Source of the DNA: Symbiodinium natans
Lineage: Eukaryota > Sar > Dinophyceae > Suessiales > Symbiodiniaceae
DNA: 64,000 nt
NCBI GenBank assembly: GCA_905221605.1
Contig: CAJNDS010002072.1
Location: 369,501 to 433,500 of the forward strand
Direction of reading: 5' to 3'
Made by a program: the position numbers and the translations under genes. The notes below the pieces were generated by a model that worked only from the letters and a program-made list of their open reading frames with translations, did not search any database and was not told where the DNA came from. The first letter of the stretch is position 1, and each line of letters opens with the position of its first letter. Shown piece after piece: positions 45,620 to 56,530 of the stretch.

Positions 45620-45697
45620 CTAACCGCTGATCACCCTGAAGCCCTGTCCGGCCTGAAGGTGCCCAAAGGTGGCCAGCCGCTCAAACTTGTCCGGAAC
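45620..45697 (-). CDS. Possible terminal exon
   Basis: VPDKFERLATFGHLQAGQGF then RVISG and a TAG (45620-45622). Acceptor CGCAGAG after CCCTAAACC. A donor GTGATC inside would make it internal. Confidence 0.5.
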   Translation of the reverse strand, partial: VPDKFERLATFGHLQAGQGFRVISG

Positions 45698-45734
45698 CTC
45701 TGCGGGTTTAGGGTTTAGGGTTTAGGGTTTAAGG

Positions 45735-45900
45735 CTGCTACAGGGCATAAACAGGGTATATGCAGGGCTTAATTAGAGCATAAACGGGGCATAAACAGGG
45801 CTCACAGTGCTGACGACGTAGGGTTTAGGTTTAGGAGTAGTTTCCAGGGCTTAACCAGGGCACAAACAGGGCTTATAGGGCTTACCGCTTAGGTTCAGGG
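45735..45900 (+). repeat. GGGCATAAACA short tandem repeats
   Basis: Repeated GGGCATAAACAGGGCTTA-type words. Confidence 0.75.
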
Positions 45901-46156
45901 GGTTTAGGGGGGCTTCGGTCTCAAATCGGGGACTGGAGCTTAGGGTTTAGGCTTTAGGGTTTACGGGTCCTGCTGCCTTACGAGCTCTGGAGAGGAACGC
46001 AAAGGTCTTACAGGGTTTAGGGTATATAGGTTTATAGGCCTAGGTTTATAGGGTTTAGGGTTTAGGGTTTAGGGTTTAGGGTTTGGGGTTTAGGGTTTAG
46101 GGTTTAGGGTTAGGCTTGCTCCAAATTGAAGCTTTCGGGCCCTGGCAGTCCCCAAT

Positions 46157-46316
46157 TCTCCTGTCAGACCTCCTACAAACCCTAATACTTCAGAGGAATG
46201 GGGTATAGGGATTCGGAAGGAGATAGGGTTTAGGGTTTAGGGTTTGGGGTTTAGGGTTTAGGGTCTAGGGTATAGGGATTCGGAAGGAGATAATGCCAGC
46301 AACTATTTAGGCTCCG
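46157..46316. mobile_element. F10 element interrupted by telomere-like insert
   Basis: Relative to 37068-37165 it has a 42-bp insert of six heptamers (46226-46267) flanked by a 25-bp direct repeat (46201-46225 and 46268-46292, GGGTATAGGGATTCGGAAGG plus AGATA). Confidence 0.85.
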
Positions 46317-46399
46317 GTCTACGGTTCAGGGGTTGCTCAAATCAGGGATCCGCAAGCAACTCACAGTCCTTTTGTAACCCAGATATGTCCTTCAAAGAG

Positions 46400-46570
46400 G
46401 TAACCCTAAAACCCTAAACCCTAAACCCTAAACTCTAAACCCTAAACCCTAAACCCTAAACCCTAAACCCTAAACCCTGAACCCTGAACCCTGAACCCTG
46501 AACCCTAAACCCTAAACCCTAAACCCTAAACCCTGAACCCTGAACCCTGAACCCTGAACCCTGAACCCTA
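46400..46570 (-). repeat. CCCTAAA/CCCTGAA segmental array
   Basis: About 24 units in blocks: CCCTAAA, 4x CCCTGAA, CCCTAAA, 5x CCCTGAA. Confidence 0.97.
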
Positions 46571-47043
46571 AACACCATTCCAGGCAGGGCACGTTGCTGA
46601 GCCTGGCTTCTTCCAGACTCTCGGCAGTCTTTGCCAGGGCATCTGCGCAAGAGGGGATTTCCTGGTCAACATGTGTGTGAGTCGACACAACTAGAGTTCA
46701 GGCTGCATCTCAAGAACAAGTAGGGTTTATTCCAACCCTCAACCCGAAAAAAAAACAAAAACTATGGGCATAGGTGCCCGATACATATTTCTATTTCGGA
46801 GCAACATAACAACATAAGATGGACCTTCATAATCCTCTTTAACCCAATAAGGGGAAATATGAAACGTCCAAAGGGCCTACCTAACAAACCCTAAACCCTT
46901 AGCCTAGACCCTTAAACCCTTAAACCCTAAACCCTAAAACCTAAACCCCCAAGTAAGCCACACAGCAAAGTGGCATCACTGCTGCTCCTTGGCTGCGGCA
47001 CCTGCACATGCTCTAATCAAAGGACTAAAGGAGGGACCCTTAT

Positions 47044-47155
47044 GAGTTTAGGGTTTAGGGTTTAGGGTTTAGGGTTTAGGGTTTAGGGTTTAGGGTTTAG
47101 GGTTTAGGGTTTAGGGTTTAGGGTTTAGGGTTTAGGGTTTAGGGTTTAGGGTTAG
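47044..47155 (+). repeat. TTTAGGG array
   Basis: 16 perfect units. Confidence 0.98.
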
Positions 47156-47754
47156 GGGCCCCCTCAGGTCTGTCGGGACCCAGGGTCCCTCTTTATGCCC
47201 CTTAATCAGAGCCTCAAAGCTGAACCTCTTCCCCAAGGGTCCAAGCGCCAGATTAAGGTTTGGGGTTTAGGGTTAGCTTTAGGGTTTTGGGGGGGGGTTT
47301 GGGGGTTTGGGGGTTTAGGGGTTTAGGGGTTTAGGGGTTCAGGGTCTGGAGTTCACCTAGATGGGCTCAGGGTTTAGGATTCCGTGTACCTAAATAAGGA
47401 CTACTCGGGCCTTATACAGTGCTTCCTGTGTTGGGACCCACTGTAGTGAGCAAGGACCCTTACAGGGCTCGGGTTCTCACCTAATATAGGGGCCGGAAAA
47501 ATCGCACATGATATTCCTGTATGGTCCCTTTTATAATTATACTGCAATCGCCTGGTTACCCACAGGGCCTCCTTTCTCCAACCCTGCCCCAAACCCTACC
47601 TTAAGAATCAAGAGCCCTTGGTGCAGGCTCTTATTACACAAGCCCTGATAGGATTCTTAGTCTTAGGTAGCCTATGAGAATTGGTTTTGGCTCTCAAGGT
47701 CCAAGGTATCCTAATTCCCGAAAGTCCCCCTACTAAGAGCCGCTAGGCTAGACA

Positions 47755-48066
47755 CCACCCTAAACATCCCCTCAGGTTGTCAGGGGAGGGGCCTAGGGCG
47801 CCCATTTTAGACCTTTTGTTGGCCCCAACTGTGCTATTTCCCAGGGACTGGGCATAACCCGGGCAAACCATTTTAGACCTTTTGTTGGCTATGGACTGCA
47901 TCTGCAACATGGCTAAGACAACCCACAGCCGGGCCCAAAGAGCGCGACACCGACAGGTCTGCAATGGCAAGCCGGGAAGGGTCTAAAATGCCTCTGGACC
48001 CATTTCAGACCCCTGGTTCCCTGACACCGAAGGGTCACCATTTAAGACCCCCCGCAAGCTGAGGGG
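47755..48066. repeat. Element with repeated CATTTTAGACC motif
   Basis: CCATTTTAGACCTTTTGTTG twice (47810, 47869), GGTCTAAAATG inverted (47980), then CATTTCAGACCCC and CATTTAAGACCCC. Outer ends CCCCTCAGGTTG and CAAGCTGAGGGG are inverted repeats. Confidence 0.65.
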
Positions 48067-48286
48067 ATCCCTAAACCCTAAACCCTAAACTCCTTGAGCG
48101 CCTTGAGGCGGCTGGTCTTCGACCCCATCGTTGCGCCAGCGACTAAAGCTTGAGCCCAAGGAAGGCGGTATGGGCGTCAACACGCTTGCCCTAAACACTA
48201 TAAACCCTAAACCCTGAACCATAAACCCTGTGGCCCTTTGGCCCTATGAGCCTAAGAGTCTTCAGGTGTGAAGAGCCTCGGGTGGT

Positions 48287-48328
48287 GTTTTTTTTTTTTT
48301 TTTTTTGAGGGGGGGGGGGGGGGGGGGT
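48287..48328 (+). repeat. T-run then G-run
   Basis: T20 then GA and G20. Confidence 0.95.
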
Positions 48329-48866
48329 TGGCAGGCAAGGGGCCTCTGCTGGAGCTCCTGCGTCAGAGGCACATCAGAGCCGGCTGTCAGCAGCACGAAC
48401 CTGGCGCAGCACATGTATGGGTTAGGGTCTTATAGGGTTTAGGGTTTAGGGTGCCGGGGCTTAGGGTTTAGGGTTTAGGGTTAGGGTTTAGGGTTTAGGG
48501 TTCGATGCCCTCAACATGAAACGCATGAACCCAGAGCCCTGAAACGCCAAAAACCCGAAGCCCTGAACATGTGGGTTTCGGGTTTAGGGCTTAGGGTCTA
48601 GGCTCCTCCGCTGAAAGAATCCTACATTGACCCTTAACCTCCGAACCCAAAACTCCCAAAGACCCTCAAGCTCCTGTGACCAAACGCCAAAAATCTAAAC
48701 CTCCAAAGCCTAAAACCCCATGAAGCCTGAAAGGTTTAGGGTTTAGGGTTAGGGTTCTGCATCTTGAAACCTACAATCCCCCTTGCTTATGTGGGAAAAG
48801 ACCTTAGAGCGGCGCTCAATTGAACCGGTATCGAACTGCAGCGGGGTATAGCAAACGGCAAGCAAC

Positions 48867-48974
48867 CTCGGGGACTAAATGAACCCTAAACCAGTTTATG
48901 GCCCACATGCCTTAACAGGGCTTCGTAGTATAGGGTATCTGACCGCAATTATAAGGTTCTTTTGGTCTTCCCCT
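48867..48974. mobile_element. F4 element, diverged
   Basis: CTCGGGGACTAAATGAACCC opens; ATAAGGTTCTTTTGGTCTTCC closes. Confidence 0.65.
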
Positions 48975-49168
48975 ACACTGAGGGTTCAGAGTTTAGGGTT
49001 TAGGGTTTTGGGACATAGGGACTTTGTGGCCCAAGTATAGAATGCTGATGTGTATGGACCCTTAGGTCCAAGCCCTATAGACCATAGCGCTGAAACCTGT
49101 CCCTGACCTTATCCCAAACCGTATCGCCAAAAGTGCCCGGAGCATCCAAGCACGTTGTGTTTTCTTTG

Positions 49169-49298
49169 AGGTTCGGGGTCCCGAAACAACCATTATCCTA
49201 TGTGATCTTTGGACCCATGGGGTCACCCTAACCTTAGCCTTCCTTCCAAGTGGAGATTAGGGGTCCTGAAACAACCATCATCCTCTGCACCCTCTGGC
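49169..49298 (+). repeat. Two-copy direct repeat, about 89-bp period
   Basis: GGGGTCCCGAAACAACCATT and GGGGTCCTGAAACAACCATC, each followed by ATCCT.TG. Confidence 0.75.
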
Positions 49299-49317
49299 TA
49301 ATCGCCCATGCAGAGGT

Positions 49318-49578
49318 TCCTCCTACCCCCCCCCCCCCCTTCTATACTACCCCCCCCCCCTTCTATACTACTCCCTAGGTTCCCTAAACCCTAAACCCTA
49401 AACCCTAAACCCTAAACCCCATGAATTAAGGGCATTTGGGGGGGGGGGGGGAACCAAAGGCGGGGCAGTACAGAGGGGGGTATCCTAAACCCAAAACCCA
49501 AAACCCTAAACCCTAAACCCTAAACCCTCAACCCTAAAGCCTAAACCCTAAACCCTAAACCCTAGGGTAGTAGGGAAA
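49318..49578. mobile_element. F8 element split by two telomere-like inserts
   Basis: Compared with 34010-34162, CCCTAAA units are inserted after CCTAGGTTCC (49385-49420) and in the right arm (49487-49563), before the closing TAGGGTAGTAGGGAAACC. Confidence 0.7.
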
Positions 49579-49663
49579 CCTGTATGAAACCTCAGCCTTC
49601 ACACCAAGTGGCGGTGGTGTCGCGACGCCTTCTAGCAACTCCAGGAACCTCATGCAGGATGTA

Positions 49664-49732
49664 GGGTTTAGGGTTTAGGGTTTAGGGTGTAGGGTGTAGG
49701 GCTTAGGGTTTAGGGTTTAGGGCTTAGGGTTT
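49664..49732 (+). repeat. TTTAGGG array
   Basis: About ten units with TGTAGGG. Confidence 0.95.
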
Positions 49733-50400
49733 AGGCCCCTTTCTATCCTAGTCTGGGCGATGCCCCTGGCATGGGCACTCCGAACTCCGGTCCCTTTTTT
49801 GATGCAAGGACTCCAGAGAAAGCGACCCTGAGTTACAGTATAGGGTTTAGGGCTTAGGGCTTAGGGTTTAGGGTTGTAGCGCGTGGTACCCTCATACGCC
49901 CCACTACTCCCTAAAGCTCCGTAAGCACCTCCCTCCCTTAAGGACCCTATAATTATGTAGAACGGCCCTTAAGCCTCCAGGGCTGGCATCTTGCGGGCCA
50001 AAGCGGGCCAAAGCCCCTAAACCCAACCAAACTCCTCGAAGCCCCGAAGCCTGAAACCCAAAAGCCGCCCTAAACCCCCCCTAAATCCGAGCTTCTGGGA
50101 ATATGGCGGCGTCTTGGCCTCTTCACTCATGGTGTTGGGCTTTTGAGGCTTAGGCGGGTTTAGTGTGCTGGGGATTTCGCGCTTTGGGGTTTCAGGGCCT
50201 TAAGGTTTTTCGGGGCTAGGGCTTGGGGTTGAGGGCTTTTGGGGTTTTAGGGTTTAGGGCAGCGGGTCTGGGTTAAGCCTAACCAAGAGCCAGAGAGCTC
50301 CTCCAAATAGCGTGTCTCCACAAACATCACCTGAGTCTGAGCGACCCTTGCAAGGACCACTCGCCAGATGCCAGGGTTCTGTTCAGCTGGTGTTTCTCGC

Positions 50401-50407
<7 letters not shown>

Positions 50408-50440
<33 letters not shown>
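50408..50440 (+). repeat. TC microsatellite
   Basis: (TC)n of about 32 bases. Confidence 0.95.
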
Positions 50441-50442
<2 letters not shown>

Positions 50443-50444
50443 GC

Positions 50445-50524
50445 AACCCTAAACCCTAAACCCTAAGCCCTAAGCCCTAAGCCCTAAGCCCTAAGCCCTA
50501 AGCCCTAAGCCCTAAGCCCTAAAC
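50445..50524 (-). repeat. CCCTAAG-type array at intron 5' end
   Basis: Eight CCCTAAG units between CCCTAAA units; the right end is the donor GTTTAGGG of exon 50525-50603. Confidence 0.95.
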
Positions 50525-50603
50525 CTTGGGCCAAAGCACCAGCGGCTCATCCGCGGTACGCAGCCGCTGTGCAAGGGCCGCGGGAGCCCGATCCTTGTCC
50601 AGC
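50525..50603 (-). CDS. Exon
   Basis: 26 codons LDKDRAPAALAQRLRTADEP then LVLWPK, one leading base. Acceptor CCCTAAACCCCAG is made entirely of telomere-like repeat; donor AAG|GTTTAGGG. Confidence 0.7.
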
Positions 50604-51762
50604 CTGGGGTTTAGGGTTTGGGGTCCAGGGTTTGGGGTTTAGGGTTTAGGGTTTTCGGGTCAAGGGGGCTTTGGTGGGTGGAGTGGGTTTAGGGGTTCGG
50701 GGTTTGGGTTGTTTGGGGGTTTCGGGCTTAGTGTCTAGGGTTTTACGCTTTGAAGGGTTTAGGATGTTTAGGGGTGTTTAAGGGGCTTGAGGGGGTTTAG
50801 GGAGCTTTGGGGGCTGTAGGGGTTTGGGGATCATGGTTGAGGGTTTGGAGTTTTGTTTTTTTGGGTTTAGGGTTTAGAGCGTTAGACTTGATTATCCGTT
50901 TTAAGGGTTTCGGCTTGTTATTGAAATTCAACGGATGATAACTAGTAAAACAGCTCAGGCCCAAACAGCACAAAGCGAGAGCACCAGAAAGAACGACGCC
51001 CGGCTACCGTTTGTTTGCGGGGTTTGCTTGGCTTCCGTGCTACAGGGGCTAAGGGTTTAGGGTTTAGGGTTTGGGGTTTAGGGTTTAGGGCTTAGGGCGC
51101 CAGAGCGAAACAAACGAGTGAAACTCCCCCCGCTTGCCTGGGGGCCTTGTGCCCGGGCTCGGGTGCGTGCTGCCAGCTGTCAGATTGAGCCATGTACCTG
51201 CAGTATATCCGCAGCTTGATTGTCTTGTTTGGGATCTGCGGTTCAGTTTGGGTTCGAGGCTGAGGGCTTAGGGTTTCGGTTCAGGGCTTGGGCTCAGGCT
51301 TTCATGGTCTTGATCTCAACCCACGACCCTGTGCTCCTGCGAGGCTTTTCTCGGGTACCAGTGGGCATCCTGGGTAGGGTTTTAGGGGTTTCGGGTTTAG
51401 TGTTTTGGGTCTAGGGCATGGTCGCTTAAACCCTGAACCCTAAAACCCTACACTTAAACCAAGAAGCCTGAAAGACCCACACCCGTAAACCCTAAGGGAA
51501 CCTGACTCAACTTAAAAGGGTAGTTGCGTGGCCGCTTAATAGGGACGCTTATTTGGGGAACCCTTCTATACCCCTTATATACGATGTAAAACTCAAGGGG
51601 CCGTACTTCGGACCCTTCAAGGAAGGTAATGGACCATACCAAGGGGACCATGTGGCTTCGTCTCAGCTCCTGCAAGCCCTGAACTCTTCGACCCCATGTA
51701 GGGTTTAGGGGTTCAAAGTTGCAAGTCCCGAAACCTTAAACAACTAAAGAACTAGACCGACC

Positions 51763-51851
51763 CTAACCCTAAACCCTAAACCCTAAACCCTAAACCCTAA
51801 ACCCTAAACTCTAAACCCTAAACCCTGAACCCTATATTATAAACCCTAAAC
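51763..51851 (-). repeat. CCCTAAA array at intron 5' end
   Basis: About 12 units; ends exactly at the donor of exon 51852-51935. Confidence 0.95.
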
Positions 51852-51935
51852 CCGGAACCTCTCAGAGAACTCCTGCCGCGCTGCGTTGAGGATGCGACGA
51901 GTCTCAAGTCCCGGCAGCGAGGATGTAAAGGATAC
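51852..51935 (-). CDS. Exon with textbook acceptor
   Basis: 28 codons, phase 0-0: VSFTSSLPGLETRRILNAAR then QEFSERFR. Acceptor CCTTTCTCTTCGCTCAG, donor CGG|GTTTAGGG. Confidence 0.8.
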
Positions 51936-51956
51936 CTGAGCGAAGAGAAAGGAGGT

Positions 51957-52068
51957 TTAGGGTTTAGGGTTTAGGGTTTAGGGTTTAGGGTTTAGGGTTT
52001 AGGGTTTAGGGTTTAGGGTTTAGGGTTTAGGGTTTAGGGTTTAGGGTTTAGGGCTCAGGGTTTAGGGA
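51957..52068 (+). repeat. TTTAGGG array
   Basis: 16 units. Confidence 0.98.
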
Positions 52069-52125
52069 ATTCAGGGTTTTGCTCCAACAAAAAAGGCCCT
52101 GAACCCTGAACCCTAAACCCTAAAC

Positions 52126-52169
52126 CCAATGTGGTCGTGTCGCGTCCAGCTCGGAGCTTCGGTATCGGC
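52126..52169 (-). CDS. Exon
   Basis: 14 codons RYRSSELDATRPHW, two leading bases, phase 0 end fitting exon 51852-51935. Acceptor GGGCGCAG, donor GTTTAGGG. Confidence 0.65.
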
Positions 52170-52257
52170 CTGCGCCCACAAGGGGCAAGCTGAACGTTAA
52201 TCTGAGCTTCTGCTGTTAGTAAACTTATTGTTCATGTGCTTACTTGAAGGACGCCGG

Positions 52258-52292
52258 GGGGCGGGGGGGGGGGGGGGGGGGGGGGGGGGGAG
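52258..52292 (+). repeat. G homopolymer
   Basis: About 33 bases, nearly all G. Confidence 0.97.
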
Positions 52293-52939
52293 GGTTTGTA
52301 AAGAACACAGAAGACCAACGCCTGAGTCGCTATGAGGTCCAGGGTTTTAGAAGGTTTATAGGGGCGAGAGGGCTTAGAGGGTCTATTGTTTAGAGGGTTT
52401 TTAGCTCATCGGGCCATGGGGTTTACATTGGTTTACAGGGATTATAGAGTTTACAAGGTGTACCGGGTTCGACGCCTCGACTGCGCACAGAGAGAAGCAT
52501 GGCGTGTCGTACTGCCACCCGGCATAGAGAACCTCGGCGAGGGCTTTTCTGTGGTTTCTTACATCCTAAATCCTGCGCCCCGCCTAAATACAAACCATCC
52601 TAAGCCCCAACTAGGGTTTAGGGTTTAGGGTTTCGGGAGCTGTGGTATCGGCCCTGGGGCCAGATACCGTAGCCCAAGTACGCCCCTCACGAGGGCGCGC
52701 GGAAGATGTCCCCAAATCACCTGAAAACCCACAAGTCACGAAGCAACCTGCTGAGCGTTTATGGTCTAGGGTTTGGGGTCTCGGGTTTAGGATGTAGGGT
52801 TTCATGATAGGATTTTGTGCAGGGTCGAGGCTTTGTGGCCTCAAGGATTTAGGGACTCCTGCGTACCCCTGAATTTAGGATTTAGGGGGTAAGGTTTAGG
52901 GTTTTTAGGGTTTAGGGTTTAGGGCTTCGAGATCCTGAC

Positions 52940-53030
52940 CCAAGCCACTAGCCAGGCTAGGATCAGCCGCCGCGCGAGACGCGCGCCGGCGCACGATACC
53001 ATGGGCGCGGCAGCTAAGAGGTCCACTTTG
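52940..53030 (-). CDS. Possible first exon or exon
   Basis: Minus strand holds an ATG followed by VSCAGARLARRLILAWLVAW and GTCAGG: a signal-peptide-like start. A second frame (RAHGIVRRRASRAAADPSLA) is also open, so this is tentative. Confidence 0.4.
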
Positions 53031-53518
53031 CTGGCTCAGGAATCAGAAAAAACCCTAAACCCTAAATCCTAAACCCTAAAGCCTAAAACCTAAAACCTAA
53101 ACCCTAAACCCTAAATCCTAGAAAAACCTGAACCCTGAACTCCAAGGGACCCGTAGCTACACTAATACTAGATAAAGCCGGAGTTTCCTATGAAGGGGTT
53201 ACTATTCTAAGGCGCCTCCACATGTGTGATTGGTACCCCAAAAGGGACCACAATTTAGAGAACTCACCAAACAGTGCCTTTTAGGACATACAAGAACACT
53301 ATAATCAGAATAGAAAAAAGAACAATAAAAAACAACAAGGATAATACCAATACTAATGCAGTAATGATAACAACATTCATTAATAATAACAATAGTACTA
53401 ATGGTAAGGTGAGTTCCCAATGGGGGTGTCTTGCTGTGAAGAAGAGCTGCGAGGCCCTTGATAAGCTGCAAAAAGCCAAGCCGAGGGCTCCCAAGCACGT
53501 AGCCCGCGCACTGTGGAA

Positions 53519-53600
53519 GGGTTTAGGGTTTAGGGTTTAGAGGTTTAGGGTTTAGGGTTTAGGGTTTAGGGTTTAGAGGTTTAGAGGTTTTAGGGTTTTG
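53519..53600 (+). repeat. TTTAGGG array with GAGGTTTA units
   Basis: About 11 units. Confidence 0.93.
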
Positions 53601-54029
53601 GGTTTGGGGCTTGAGGATGTTGTTTTGGGTACAGTGTAGGGTACCTCGAGCCCTGATTCACTAAGCCCCAAACCCCGTTATATACATCTAAGACACCTGA
53701 ACTGCACGAAAACTCCCAAACTCAACTCACAATGGCCCGCCCTGAGCCCAGAGTACTGCCCCAGACACGACACCATAAAAGCCTTACACATCTTGAACCC
53801 TAATGTCAAACCCTACGTCTTCTAAATACCGCAAGCCCTGAATACCCTGCCCTAAGCCCTCTCAACCCCAAGTTGCTGGGTTTAGACGGTTTAGGGCAGG
53901 GGCCCTAAATACCCTAAACCCTGAAGATCCAAAGCCCTAAACAACCCAAAGCACGTACACCCTAAACCCAAAACAACCCCAACACCTAAACACTCTCAAC
54001 CGAGAAACCCCAAAAAGCCCTCAACCCCA

Positions 54030-54140
54030 AATACCCTAAACCCGAAACCCGAAACCCTAAACCATAAACCCAAATACCAAATATCCTAAACCCTAAACCC
54101 TAAACCCTGAACCCTAAACCCTAAAACCCTAAACCCAAAA
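54030..54140 (-). repeat. CCCTAAA array
   Basis: Variant-rich; a TTTAGGG array follows at 54225-54460. Confidence 0.9.
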
Positions 54141-54224
54141 ACAGCCCAAAAACCCGAAGCCTTTCCCATGGTCCAGGGCCCGGGGCCCGGTAAGCCAGCG
54201 CCTACTCGCCGGATGGGGGCACTA

Positions 54225-54460
54225 CCTGGGTTTAGGGTTTGGGGCTTAGGGTTTAGAAGGATTCCGGTTTAGGGTTTAGGGTTTAGGATTAGGGTTTAGG
54301 GTTTAGGGTTTAGGGTTTAGGGTGTTAGGGTGTTAGGGTGTTAGGGTCTAGGGTTTCAGAGGTTTAGGGGTTTAGGGCTTTAGGGGTTGTAGGGGTTAAG
54401 CTCTATAAGGGTTTGGGGTTTAGGGTGTCAGGGTTTTAGGGGTTCAGGGTTTCACGGGCT
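54225..54460 (+). repeat. TTTAGGG array, variant-rich
   Basis: Includes TGTTAGGG and TTTAGGGG units. Confidence 0.9.
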
Positions 54461-54729
54461 AAGCCTGACACACTCACGCCCTAAAGCAGCAAACCTCAGT
54501 AACCTAATATCCGGGCCCTGAGCCTGGCGGCTGCGGTCCTGGGATTTCGGCTGCGTGCAGATATCGGAAACTTCTTGCAACCATATCTTTCTATTCACTC
54601 CTTCATCATGAAGCTCTGAACCCACGCCCCTCAACATTCCCCAAGCGCAAGGCCTCATAAAATAGCCCAAATAAGCTTTTCATACAAGCCTTAGTCCTTA
54701 GTGACCCAATATGGCCCCCAAAACTTAAA

Positions 54730-54955
54730 ACCCTAAACCCATGTCCCGCCTGAACCCAAACCCTAAACCCTAATTCAACCCTTAACCCGCGAAAGCCTAA
54801 ACCCGAAACTCAAAACCCTAAACCCGAAACCCTAAACCCTAAACCCTTCATTAAAAACTCTGAACCCTGAACCCTGAACGCTGAACCCTAAACCCTAAAC
54901 CCTAAAGCCTCAAGCCTAAACCCTAAACCCTAAACCTTAAACCCTAAACCCTAAG
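54730..54955 (-). repeat. CCCTAAA array
   Basis: Several blocks with CCCGAAA and CCCTGAA. Confidence 0.9.
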
Positions 54956-55052
54956 CCGAGCATGGGCCCCTGTACACAAGGTACACAAGGTGCCAGGCCT
55001 ACGCAGCTGGCGAGGTGCCGGAGCCTGGCAGAACTGCGCAGCCGGTAAGGGT

Positions 55053-55165
55053 CCAGGGTTTAGGGTTTAGGGCTTAGGGCTTAGGGTTTAGGGTTTAGGC
55101 TTTAGGGTTTCGGGTTTCGGGTTTAATTAGGGTTTAGGGTTGGGTTTAGGGTTTAGGTCCTAAGG
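55053..55165 (+). repeat. TTTAGGG array
   Basis: About 14 units. Confidence 0.93.
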
Positions 55166-55469
55166 TTTAAGGTTTCATACAGGTTTAGAAGGTTTAAGGA
55201 TGTTTAAGGATTCTCTAAGGTTTAAGCTTCATCAGCTTAAAGGCTGGGTAGGAATGGCTGAAGCTCCACCATCTTCCAACGCAACGGCTTGCCTCTCAGA
55301 GCCAACAGTTTGGCTGCCTGAGCCCCAAGCCCTAAGCCCTAAACCCTAAACCCTAACCCCTAAACCCTACGAAATCTGGGCACTGCATTCCCTCCTTGGT
55401 TCCATAAACTCCCGTTTGGGAGGCTGACAGTATGCCATAAAAAATCACAGCCAGTGTCCATCCTTGGTG

Positions 55470-55534
55470 GCCCCTAAACCCTAAACCCTAAACCCTAAAC
55501 CCTAAACCCTAAACCCTAAACCCTAAACCCTAAA
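55470..55534 (-). repeat. CCCTAAA array at intron 5' end
   Basis: Nine units ending exactly at the donor of exon 55536-55677. Confidence 0.97.
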
Positions 55535-55535
55535 C

Positions 55536-55677
55536 CCGAAGTTCACAGATCCGATGTCGTGCTCGGCTTCCTACACGAGCATCAGGTGGCACCAATTGGA
55601 ATGGCGGCTGGGCCGTGCGCCGGCGTCCAACCAACTCGGCCCTGGCCAGGAACCACGAGGAGCCATTCTTCAATAGG
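55536..55677 (-). CDS. Exon
   Basis: 47 codons with one leading base: LLKNGSSWFLARAELVGRRR, then FQLVPPDARVGSRARHRICE and LR. Acceptor TTGCGGGAG, donor CGG|GTTTAGGG. Confidence 0.7.
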
Positions 55678-55690
55678 CTCCCGCAAGTTT

Positions 55691-55725
55691 TTAGGGTTTA
55701 GGGTTTAGGGTTTAGGGTTTAGGGT
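55691..55725 (+). repeat. TTTAGGG block
   Basis: Five units. Confidence 0.95.
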
Positions 55726-55782
55726 GGCCAAGAAGCTGGAGACATCTCCATGGAGACGCGCCACGCGGTCGGCAAAATCTTA

Positions 55783-56280
55783 GAGCCCCTTCAATGATAT
55801 GAAATTGAAATCAGAAAGTTGGACAAGGATAAAAGATAAAAATAGTTTATGGTAGATATACCGTAGAAACTAGTTTAAAAAAAAAGTAAATCTTTGAAAT
55901 ATAGAAATTACGAGAATTAAGGTAGCAGAATGGCGGTCAATATTCACTCTATTAGTGAGCCCTTTTGGGTCCAGATGAGCATATAAATGAAAAGAATGAA
56001 AGGAGGAAAGTGCCATTTATTTCTCTATTTTTATAATACTATTTATGGCCCTTTTTAACCGTATCTTTTCTACCACGAGTTACAAAAAAGATAAACAAAA
56101 GGCTTAGGAATTTTATATTTATTATCTGGAATCATTTTTGGAATCTCCGGAACATTATTATCAGCCCTTATCAGAATTTACTTTCATATCTTTCCCTAAT
56201 CCTTTCTGAAATCTCAGAGTTTGGTAGTGCAGGATGAACATATTTCCACCATTAACCACTTCTTTTATGACGTTGCCCAT
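55783..56280 (+). pseudogene. cox1: Mitochondrial-derived patch with broken cox1
   Basis: AT-rich 0.5 kb, unlike its surroundings. In the plus frame starting 56101: GLGILYLLSGIIFGISGTLL then SALIRIYF, the first membrane helix of cytochrome oxidase subunit 1. At 56217-56237 in another frame: SEFGSAG, TGA where Trp is expected, then T; at 56243-56269, frame-shifted by one base: FPPLTTSFM. These match the EFGxGTGWTxYPPLSTSLM region of alveolate cox1, so about 100 intervening residues are missing. At 55915-55935 AATTAAGGTAGCAGAAT resembles the conserved AAGGTAGC core of large-subunit rRNA, a weaker call. Probably a nuclear insertion of an already rearranged mitochondrial fragment; not functional here. 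Confidence 0.7.
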
Positions 56281-56423
56281 ACTTCAGAACCCTTGAAGGA
56301 AGTTACGGGACCAGCCTTCGGGGAACCCAAAAGCCTAAACCCTAAACCCTAAACCCTGCAATTTCCCGCAGAATTAGGGCCCATCCACATCCTGGAATCT
56401 TCCACCCTGTGAGCTCAGACTTC

Positions 56424-56530
56424 AGGGTTTAGGGTTTAGGGTCTAGGGTTTAGGGTCTAGGGTTTAAGGTTTAGGGTTCAGGGTTTAGGGCTTCAGGATT
56501 TAGGGTGTCGGGGTGTTAGGGTTTAGAGTT
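56424..56530 (+). repeat. TTTAGGG array, variant-rich
   Basis: About 13 units. Confidence 0.92.

Noticed and set aside
47676-47700. Spliced-leader-like word TTTTGGCTCTCAAG
   Set aside because: The dinoflagellate leader ends TTTTGGCTCAAG; the extra CT and lack of the upstream part make a relict unlikely.
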